A DNA stretch of 55,084 nt from Oscillospiraceae bacterium (GTDB lineage Bacteria; Bacillota; Clostridia; Oscillospirales; Oscillospiraceae), in the NCBI GenBank assembly GCA_009781695.1, contig WQVH01000007.1, positions 1-55,084 on the forward strand, in the 5' to 3' direction. Below are positions 42,339 to 48,952 of the stretch, piece by piece. The notes under the pieces are model-generated. The model made no database searches. It saw nothing but the letters and a program-made list of their open reading frames with translations, and was not told the DNA's origin. The position numbers were made by a program, and so were the translations under genes. Position 1 is the first letter of the stretch. The number at the start of each line of letters is the position of its first letter.

Positions 42339-43361
42339 TCAGATGTCTTCAAAACTTAGTGAAAGCATTTTACATACCTCCATCGGATCGTTTGAGGTAA
42401 TCAGGGGCAAATGTAAAATGGCATTGTCATTGACTTTTTCTGTCGCCGCTCCTTTATTTGCGATAATTGTCAGTTTTTCGCTAATACTCTCAAATACATT
42501 GTGTTGGGATATAAATTGCAAGAGCTTAACTTCTGATGTCACCGATGGGTCTGTGACGATCATGATCTGATCTGCAAGTTCAAATATCTTTCTCGCTTTC
42601 CAGTCGCATGCGCAAGACATATCAATCACGAGTTCTTCTGTTATTCCGGCGCACCCGGAGGTCAGCTCGGCGATGTTATCTGCCGAGAGGGTATGCATAT
42701 CGTCAAAATTCTCCGGCTTGCAAAAATAAGATACGCCCACGCTCTGGTCTTGTTTGCAAATGCTTCTGATGATCATTTTTATATCGCCTTCATCACTTTC
42801 AAGCATTTCAAATACGGTGCTGATACTCTTCCCCGATTCGTAGAAGTATGCCGGAACACTGGAAAAAGTCTCTAAATTGAGATACAGGACTTGCCTTGCT
42901 TCTGCCGATTTTCTTATGGCATATGCCAGCGCCACTGCGGTCTTTCCTACACCGCCGGACGGTGACCAAAAGGCTGTTATATTTGCCTTTCCCGAGATTA
43001 AGTTTCGCGAGTGCTTAGAAATCTTCGCAAGATGCTCAAACAAATCTGCAACAATTGAGGATATGCGTTGGTATTTCCTTATGCCTTTGAGTTCCAATAT
43101 TGGTTTCGTATCTTCTTCCGTATCTCCTATGAGCACAAGCGGCAAAGTGATGACACGCAGATCTGCTTCGGTTGCTTCGAAAATGAAGCTTTGCTCAAGC
43201 AGCGCTGCATCAAATTTGTGATGCGCAAGTGCATCATCCAGACTATTCGAGGTAGAGCACACAATAACATCCATAATGTCTGAATAATGTTGTGAGATAT
43301 AGCTTGACAGGTGCTCCGAATAATCGGTCTCAGAAGTTGCAATAGCTAACTTTATCCTCAT
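42339..43361 (-). CDS. tadZ: TadZ/CpaE-like ATPase, 340 aa
   Basis: ParA/MinD-like protein that places Tad machinery in the cell. An atypical receiver-like domain (1-125) without a clear phospho-acceptor is followed by a P-loop with deviant Walker A SPSGGVGKTAVALAYA near residue 135. Start codon is uncertain: ATG at 43361 gives the natural RIKLAIAT start; ATG at 43373 is also possible. The promoter at 43442-43470 is about 75 bases upstream, making this the first gene of the Tad locus. Confidence 0.88.
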   Translation of the reverse strand: MRIKLAIATSETDYSEHLSSYISQHYSDIMDVIVCSTSNSLDDALAHHKFDAALLEQSFIFEATEADLRVITLPLVLIGDTEEDTKPILELKGIRKYQRISSIVADLFEHLAKISKHSRNLISGKANITAFWSPSGGVGKTAVALAYAIRKSAEARQVLYLNLETFSSVPAYFYESGKSISTVFEMLESDEGDIKMIIRSICKQDQSVGVSYFCKPENFDDMHTLSADNIAELTSGCAGITEELVIDMSCACDWKARKIFELADQIMIVTDPSVTSEVKLLQFISQHNVFESISEKLTIIANKGAATEKVNDNAILHLPLITSNDPMEVCKMLSLSFEDI

Positions 43362-43441
43362 GCTAATGACCATCCCTTTCGTTTGTCCAAGCGCTGCTAT
43401 ATAGCCGATTTTACTACGTTGCAATTTCGTATTGGGTCTTG

Positions 43442-43470
43442 AGTTTACATGATTGATTTGACTTCGTCAA
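43442..43470 (-). promoter_or_regulatory. promoter of the Tad pilus locus
   Basis: On the minus strand TTGACG (complement of 43465-43470), 17 bases and TAAACT (complement of 43442-43447). It precedes tadZ; the gap to the next upstream gene holds nothing else in this direction except the terminator at 43627-43655. Confidence 0.65.
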
Positions 43471-43626
43471 TACATAATTCTCATTATTTTATCTTTTTTT
43501 ATATTTTATGTTGATAATATTTATCGCAATTTTAGCAGCATTTTTCCCACTTTTCGCATTCAAACTTTTAAATACCGCATCAGAAGTTGCCACTTTACAC
43601 GTTTCTTTCGACATTGAAAATTTTTC

Positions 43627-43655
43627 AAAAAAATCGGCTGCGTTTCAGCAGCCGA
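43627..43655 (-). terminator. intrinsic terminator of the rhodanese-TtcA gene
   Basis: Arms 43634-43641 and 43648-43655 (TCGGCTGC) pair perfectly around six bases; on the minus strand the stem is followed by ATTTTTTT. It separates this operon from the Tad promoter. The rest of 43362-43687 is AT-rich and shows nothing else. Confidence 0.85.
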
Positions 43656-43687
43656 CTGGCATTTTGATTTTAATTTCTTTAGCTATA

Positions 43688-44800
43688 CTAATAATCATCC
43701 AGAAAGTGTACTTTTTCCCCATCTTTCTTGTAGGCCAACACAGCCCCCAAATGTACATTTTCAACGCTGCTGAAAATATGACTCTCCACGCCGGGATTTG
43801 TTTTCTTCATTTCTTTAATCAGCTGTTTTATCTCCGTCCGCTTTGAAGTCATACTACCATCCGTACTGCACGTATCCGTAAAGCGACAAGCGCATTGCAA
43901 AAAATGCAAATGATGATAATCCCTAAAACGCTTCACATCCGCTTCCCGCACAAAATACATAGGGCGAATGAGTTCCATTCCTTCAAAGTTCGTACTTTTG
44001 AGCTTGGGCATCATGGTCTGAACCTGCGCACCCCAGAGCATCCCCATCAAAATCGTTTCAATCACATCGTCATAATGATGACCCAGAGCTATTTTATTAC
44101 AGCCTAAAGCTTTAGCTTGACTGTATAAATGCCCCCGACGCATTCGCGCACAGAGATAGCAGGCATTTTTCGGAACACTTGCCACACTATCAAAAATATT
44201 TGTCTCGAATACGGTAATTGGAATCCCCATTGATCTTGCATTTTTTTCTATCAGCGCTCTATTCTCCGGTGCATAGCCCGGATCCATGACCAAAAAGACA
44301 GCCTCAAACGGAGCTTGTCTATGCTTTTGCAGCTCTTGAAATAATTTGGCCATCAGCATAGAGTCTTTTCCACCGGAGATGCAGACTGCAATTTTATCAC
44401 CGGCCTTGATCATCTGATATGTGCTGATTGCTTTTGTAAACTTGCTGAATATCGTCTTACGGAATTTCTTTCGTATGCTTTCATCTATCTGCTGTACGCA
44501 CGCATCTTCTTCCATCTGCCCCATGAGCCATGCGATATAACCTCCGGCTAAATGGAAAGCATTAAGACCCTGTGTACGCAATTCCACCACAACATCAGCG
44601 CTGATGAGTCCTCTTACACAATAGACAATAATCATTTTGTCTTGCGGCAAATCGCATGCTAAGCTTTCTTTCGCTTTCGATATCGCACCCGGTAAACTGC
44701 CATTTTGAAATGCCCGATCCCCACGGATGTCCACAAGCATATAATCTGCCGGATTTAAATTATGTAACTCATCAACTGTTATTTCCATTTTTGATTCCAT
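43688..44800 (-). CDS. rhodanese - TtcA-like PP-loop fusion protein, 370 aa
   Basis: Residues 1-105 are a rhodanese domain with the persulfide Cys61 in YCVRGLIS; residues 115-350 are a TtcA/TilS-type ATP pyrophosphatase with PP-loop SGGKDS (142-147), CYLCARMRRG and LGHHYDDVIETI. Stand-alone TtcA makes 2-thiocytidine in tRNA using an iron-sulfur cluster. The fusion suggests the protein loads its own sulfur. Whether the target is tRNA position 32 or another base is unknown. Start uncertain (ATG at 44800 or 44788), with no clear ribosome site. It follows the HTH gene by 64 bases. Confidence 0.85.
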   Translation of the reverse strand: MESKMEITVDELHNLNPADYMLVDIRGDRAFQNGSLPGAISKAKESLACDLPQDKMIIVYCVRGLISADVVVELRTQGLNAFHLAGGYIAWLMGQMEEDACVQQIDESIRKKFRKTIFSKFTKAISTYQMIKAGDKIAVCISGGKDSMLMAKLFQELQKHRQAPFEAVFLVMDPGYAPENRALIEKNARSMGIPITVFETNIFDSVASVPKNACYLCARMRRGHLYSQAKALGCNKIALGHHYDDVIETILMGMLWGAQVQTMMPKLKSTNFEGMELIRPMYFVREADVKRFRDYHHLHFLQCACRFTDTCSTDGSMTSKRTEIKQLIKEMKKTNPGVESHIFSSVENVHLGAVLAYKKDGEKVHFLDDY

Positions 44801-44864
44801 TTTCTTTGCAACACTTTCATCTTAAATCACTCATTTTCGATTTCATTTTGGAACAGTTGTACGA

Positions 44865-45401
44865 TCAGTTATCTGTCGGCGGTGTAAATATCACGGCCAC
44901 TGAACGCGCTTTTCTTTCAGGAGTCGCTTCATTTTTTGCATAGGATTGAATCAGTTCATGGATTTTCCCGGATAATTCTTTTAATTCATCCACTGTTGCA
45001 AAAAAAGACGCCACTCTAAAGCCTGAACCGTCATTTCGAAGGTCTATTTCCTCTTGCTCCGTATAGGTCTTAAATTCATTGAGTAATCCAATCATAAACT
45101 GCTGAAACATCTGAAAGTAAACTGCTCCGGAATTCTCAGCAATCATTTGGTCAATATGCGCAGTAAGATCAATTGCCGGAGCATAGATTTTTTCTGTAAC
45201 ATTTCTGACTTTACGTTCCTGCACGACTTTTAACACACCATCGGATACCATTTTGTTTAAGTACCGGTACAGTGTCGCTTGCGGCACATTTTTGTTCTTT
45301 TCAGCAAGGACTTTTGCGGTGGTTTGTCCTTGGTTTATGACTTCCAGTAGAAGTCTGTTTTTTATTGGATTAGTAAGGCTTTCAATCAACTGATTATGCA
45401 T
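44865..45401 (-). CDS. helix-turn-helix (ArsR-like) transcriptional regulator, 178 aa
   Basis: Winged-helix domain in residues 5-80 (NPIKNRLLLEVINQGQTTAKVLAEKNKNVPQATLYRYLNKMVSDGVL) and a C-terminal helical part (about 85-178) likely for dimerising or ligand binding. The start is ATG at 45401 (MHNQLIESL), overlapping the end of the hydrolase gene by eight bases. The palindrome at 46365-46385 over the hydrolase promoter is a likely site of action, making the operon self-regulated. Ligand unknown. Confidence 0.82.
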   Translation of the reverse strand: MHNQLIESLTNPIKNRLLLEVINQGQTTAKVLAEKNKNVPQATLYRYLNKMVSDGVLKVVQERKVRNVTEKIYAPAIDLTAHIDQMIAENSGAVYFQMFQQFMIGLLNEFKTYTEQEEIDLRNDGSGFRVASFFATVDELKELSGKIHELIQSYAKNEATPERKARSVAVIFTPPTDN

Positions 45402-46320
45402 GTGCGTTAATCCATTTCGCCATATCGGCAATAACGTAATCTTCTACTTGGCGTTCTTGTTTAAACTCTTTCATAGCTTTGCCGACTTCATTATAGAGCG
45501 CCGGCATGAATGCATGATTTAAATCAGGATAAAATTTGAAAGTCGCATCAGGGTGATCTTTCAGAATATCCTTATATCCATCAAAGTCCTCTTCTGTAGA
45601 CACTTGGAGATCCTTGCCACCATGCATCACCAAGATCGGTTTTGCAAAATTTTCAAGATATTGCGCTGACGACTTCATGCCCCACTCTTTTAGATAGTAA
45701 AGCGATGTGCCACCTGCAAAAGCAACTTTTTTCGCTTCATCATCACTCAATATATAAATTTTGTCAAGTTTTTCCGCATATTTTTTTATTTGTTTACCGG
45801 CAATCCATTTTATTGGCCCCTTTGCCGTTTTCATAAAATTCGCTTGCTGTTCTTTCATGATCTGCTCCAGTTTACGCGGAGAACCGGCCAGTATGATCAG
45901 TCCGGCAAAGTTTCCCCCCTCGGCATCAATGCGTGGAGCCAGCATACCGCCCATGCTGTGGCCGATAATGTATATTTTCTCCGGATTTATACGCGGGTCA
46001 TTTCTCAGAAGATTCGCAGCAAATACGGCGTCTTCAATAGTTTCTTCTCTTACAGTGAGACTTTTGCCGATTGTTTTCATCATTTTTTTGCCATATGTCA
46101 GTGAACGTTTATTATAGCGAACGCTCGCAATGCCAACCGCTGCCAGCCCTTCCGCAATGTCTTTAAAGGGACGAATGCCGTAGATTTTTTCATCCATATC
46201 ATGCGCCCCCGAACCGTGCACCAAAACTACTGCCGGGCACTTATTTTCCGCTTTATCAGGAATTGTGCGCAGCCCATCGAGCGGATATTCATTGCCTATG
46301 ACTATTTTTTCAACAACCAT
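45394..46320 (-). CDS. alpha/beta hydrolase, 308 aa
   Basis: Serine hydrolase with the oxyanion-hole motif HGSG near residue 35, nucleophile elbow GHSMGG near 121, Asp in GGKDLQVS near 254 and His in LNHAFMP near 283; the fold resembles dienelactone hydrolases and BAAT-type esterases. It has no signal peptide, so it is cytoplasmic. Substrate unknown. Start at 46320 behind TTTGGAGGGAAAAT. First gene of hydrolase - HTH regulator - rhodanese-TtcA. Confidence 0.85.
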   Translation of the reverse strand: MVVEKIVIGNEYPLDGLRTIPDKAENKCPAVVLVHGSGAHDMDEKIYGIRPFKDIAEGLAAVGIASVRYNKRSLTYGKKMMKTIGKSLTVREETIEDAVFAANLLRNDPRINPEKIYIIGHSMGGMLAPRIDAEGGNFAGLIILAGSPRKLEQIMKEQQANFMKTAKGPIKWIAGKQIKKYAEKLDKIYILSDDEAKKVAFAGGTSLYYLKEWGMKSSAQYLENFAKPILVMHGGKDLQVSTEEDFDGYKDILKDHPDATFKFYPDLNHAFMPALYNEVGKAMKEFKQERQVEDYVIADMAKWINAHA

Positions 46321-46364
46321 TATATTTTCCCTCCAAACTGTTAGACTTAATTCTATGTTCGATT

Positions 46365-46394
46365 ATATTATCATAATGATAATATCGTTGTCAA
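46365..46394 (-). promoter_or_regulatory. hydrolase promoter with a 21-bp palindromic operator
   Basis: On the minus strand TTGACA (complement of 46389-46394), 16 bases and GATAAT (complement of 46367-46372). The perfect palindrome 46365-46385 (10-base halves ATATTATCAT around one A) covers the -10 and most of the spacer, an ideal repressor position. Confidence 0.65.
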
Positions 46395-46567
46395 GAGATT
46401 CCTCTTCATGCATCACATTTTCTCCACCATTGACGTATGTTTCGCTATGTGGTATATTCCGGCTATAGGTTTACATCCATGACAACCCTGCACACACTAC
46501 CTATTTTTCATCGCTTTCGAGCATTGCAGAATGTCACATATCTTTTGTGGAAGGATTGATTATTTTT

Positions 46568-47032
46568 ATGAAACAATGTCACTCGTGCGGCAAAACGCTC
46601 AACCCTAATATGCAATTTTGTGATGGTTGCGGGGCAGATGTTCGCACTTCCGACTACCAGCAACCACATCATAGCACTACAGAACATCATGCTTATCACG
46701 CACAGCAACACGAATATGTTTCCCCACCTCACCAAAATGCTGCTCATGCGTCTCAAGAACCACAAGGACAAGGATTTGCAATCGCCAGCTTGGTTTTGGG
46801 TATTTTGGCACTCGTACTCCCCATCCCAATACTAGATCTTATCTTAGGTATCCTCGCCATTGTATTTGTCATCATGTCCAGATCCAGAGGTGGACAGGGC
46901 GGACTTTGGGTTACTGCGTTGGTATTTAGCATCATTGGGATAGTCTCCGCATTTTTCTTTACTATCTTTTGGCTATTTCTGGGTGCCGTACTCATGGAAA
47001 TACCGTGGAGTGACATTTTCAATTATTATTAA
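46568..47032 (+). CDS. zinc-ribbon membrane protein (DUF4190-like), 154 aa
   Basis: A short zinc ribbon at the N-terminus (two CxxC knuckles: CHSCGKTLNPNMQFCDGCG), a His/Gln-rich linker and two or three membrane segments (about 72-105 and 118-145) of the DUF4190 type. Function unknown; such proteins are common in Firmicutes. The start is ATG at 46568; the ribosome site GGAAGGA lies rather far upstream. It converges on the SLH gene with the 24-bp hairpin between. Confidence 0.8.
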   Translation: MKQCHSCGKTLNPNMQFCDGCGADVRTSDYQQPHHSTTEHHAYHAQQHEYVSPPHQNAAHASQEPQGQGFAIASLVLGILALVLPIPILDLILGILAIVFVIMSRSRGGQGGLWVTALVFSIIGIVSAFFFTIFWLFLGAVLMEIPWSDIFNYY

Positions 47033-47103
47033 ACTCGCTTAATATTCGGTAAACAAGGCATCATACATCACATAGACCACTTTACAAGCCAATCATAACA
47101 ACG

Positions 47104-47156
47104 AACATGGCGGGAAGTGTTAAGCTGTCTCTCAGCTTAACACTTCCCGCCATGTT
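47104..47156. terminator. 24-bp perfect hairpin between converging genes
   Basis: Arms 47104-47127 and 47133-47156 pair without a mismatch around the loop TCTCT. A bidirectional terminator is the simplest reading since genes converge on it, but the stem is twice the usual length and T-runs are short. Confidence 0.6.
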
Positions 47157-47215
47157 TCTTATAGCTCAGGAGTAGAGTCCGGTTATTTTATAATTTGTAC
47201 ATGCTCATACTTCGT

Positions 47216-48155
47216 TTATCTGCTGAGTATGAGATTCTGGAACCGCACTGCGAGGCTTGCCATTTGGGAACGCGTGAGCTGGTCGTTCGGACCCATGGTT
47301 CCGCCAACATGTCCACGGAAGATTTCGTGGTACACAGTAACTGCAAGCGCTTCTCTTTGAGTCTGTGTTAGTCCTTGCAGATCGGAGAAGTCACTGAGCA
47401 ATGCGTCAATTTCCGATTCCGTAAGTTCAGGTCGCATGCCAAACACTTCGAGTGCATTGGCCAGAAGTTCGGCTGCTTGAATGCGTGTCATCGGAGCTGT
47501 TGGGCTTACATTGCCGCCTATGAGTTCATTGGCAACCGCTGTGTTGAGATACGCCGCAAACCATGCTTCTTGATTCACTCCGGATACCGCCGGGGCATCC
47601 GCATCAGCAGGCATACCCATGGCACGCATGAACATTGTCACTGCCTCAGATGTGAGCACCGTTCTGGTGGGGTCAAAGCGATTGTTGCCCACACCTTGGA
47701 CGATCATTCTGGCTGCTGCTGTGTTTATTTCGTCTTGAACATGCTGTAGCAGCTCATCCATGTCGATGAAGTCAGATCCCACACGCAGCGCTACCAGAGT
47801 TACTGTGTCGGCAATTATGACCGTTACACTGCCGTCGGCATTGAATCTGGCCGGGATGGCTGTAAATGTCAAGTCATCGTTGAGGATCGCCATTGCTGTG
47901 GCTTGACGTGCAGCGCCTTCCGGAAGCTCAATGGTGACTAATGTCAGACCTTCTGCATCTTCGGGCGGCTGAGCTTCTATCGCTCCGGTGACATTCGCAA
48001 CGACTACGCTTGTACCTTCGTTTCTCTCGTTTGTATTTGCAACGGCTTGAGCTACATCATCATAGCCAGCGAGCGGCACTTGCTCTGGTGGGAGTTGTTG
48101 TGTTGGAGGACCGCCTCCCCAATTTCCGCCTGGTGGCGGTGCAACGAATGTCACA
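47216..48155 (-). repeat. SLH cassette, copy 1 of a 0.94-kb direct repeat
   Basis: Encodes the C-terminal roughly 310 residues of the SLH protein: a Pro/Gly/Gln hinge, a domain beginning near VAQAVANTNERNEGTSVVV, and SLH repeats ending FQNLILSR. It is nearly identical in protein and DNA to 53187-54135; differences are scattered substitutions and a short length change in the Pro/Gly hinge. Confidence 0.85.
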
Positions 48156-48952
48156 TGAACTGTCATAAAAAGCGTGTGTTCAGCCACGAAAAATCCAAGT
48201 ACATATTCCCCCACTGTAAGTTTGACAACCCATTCTCCATCTGTAAAACCCCAGTCGTCAAAATCAAGCGAAACAAAGAGTCTTACATCAAGCTCATCCA
48301 TACCGACTAAATTATTGAGATATGTTTCCAAAGCAGCTGTTCTGAGCTCAATCGGCGCATTCTCGCCACCTGCAATGGTTATTCTTATCGGACTCGCATC
48401 AAGGATTAATTCGACCGCTGCCCACAAGTCTGCGAAATCAGGAGGAACTTCCCCCGGATTAACGAATCTCAGAGTAAGAGCTATACCTCTCCACGTCCAC
48501 GCATCACCTCTTGTAACGGTCACCATCCACTGCCGCCCTTCCAAAATCCCGGCAGCAAGTGTTACACCAAGTGCATCCATACCATCAAGATTATTGAGGT
48601 ATTCCAACAGCGCTGCCGTTTTGAGCTCAGCCGACGCATCTTCTCCACCTTCAACTTCTATCACTCTTATAAGCGCTGCTTCAATCAACGCAATCGCAGC
48701 GTCAACCGCTGCACTATCCAAATATGCCGCCGTATCCACTATAAAATATCCATCGTTTTCTGCATCTTCGACAACTTCTAAACCAAAGGCCTCAGCCAGG
48801 AAGCGCAACGGCAGGTACGCCGCAGCATGTTGCTGAACTACACCCAGATTCCCTGTAAGCCCAGCAAACTCTGCTATGTCTACCTCAACCGGAGTCCGCC
48901 ATTTGTGGTAATCGTTGCCGTAAATGACTGTGCCACAGGCACTGTCCACCAT
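47216..48952 (-). CDS. SLH-domain surface anchor part, apparently frameshifted from the M28 peptidase gene, 578 codons open
   Basis: The frame holds the second half of a copper-amine-oxidase-like domain (AAYLPLRFLAEAFGLEVVED, residues 45-65), two copies of a GGE(N/D)A...YLNNL.GMD repeat (about 95-165 and 185-265), a Pro/Gly hinge, an unknown domain (about 300-410) and SLH repeats (about 415-578) that should bind cell-wall polymer. It has no signal peptide and no ribosome site. Its N-terminus continues the domain where the upstream M28 peptidase frame stops, with a 73-base overlap. Restoring one base near 48891-48900 joins both into one protein of about 1,510 residues. Not likely to be translated alone. 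Confidence 0.75.
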   Translation of the reverse strand: MVDSACGTVIYGNDYHKWRTPVEVDIAEFAGLTGNLGVVQQHAAAYLPLRFLAEAFGLEVVEDAENDGYFIVDTAAYLDSAAVDAAIALIEAALIRVIEVEGGEDASAELKTAALLEYLNNLDGMDALGVTLAAGILEGRQWMVTVTRGDAWTWRGIALTLRFVNPGEVPPDFADLWAAVELILDASPIRITIAGGENAPIELRTAALETYLNNLVGMDELDVRLFVSLDFDDWGFTDGEWVVKLTVGEYVLGFFVAEHTLFMTVHVTFVAPPPGGNWGGGPPTQQLPPEQVPLAGYDDVAQAVANTNERNEGTSVVVANVTGAIEAQPPEDAEGLTLVTIELPEGAARQATAMAILNDDLTFTAIPARFNADGSVTVIIADTVTLVALRVGSDFIDMDELLQHVQDEINTAAARMIVQGVGNNRFDPTRTVLTSEAVTMFMRAMGMPADADAPAVSGVNQEAWFAAYLNTAVANELIGGNVSPTAPMTRIQAAELLANALEVFGMRPELTESEIDALLSDFSDLQGLTQTQREALAVTVYHEIFRGHVGGTMGPNDQLTRSQMASLAVRFQNLILSR

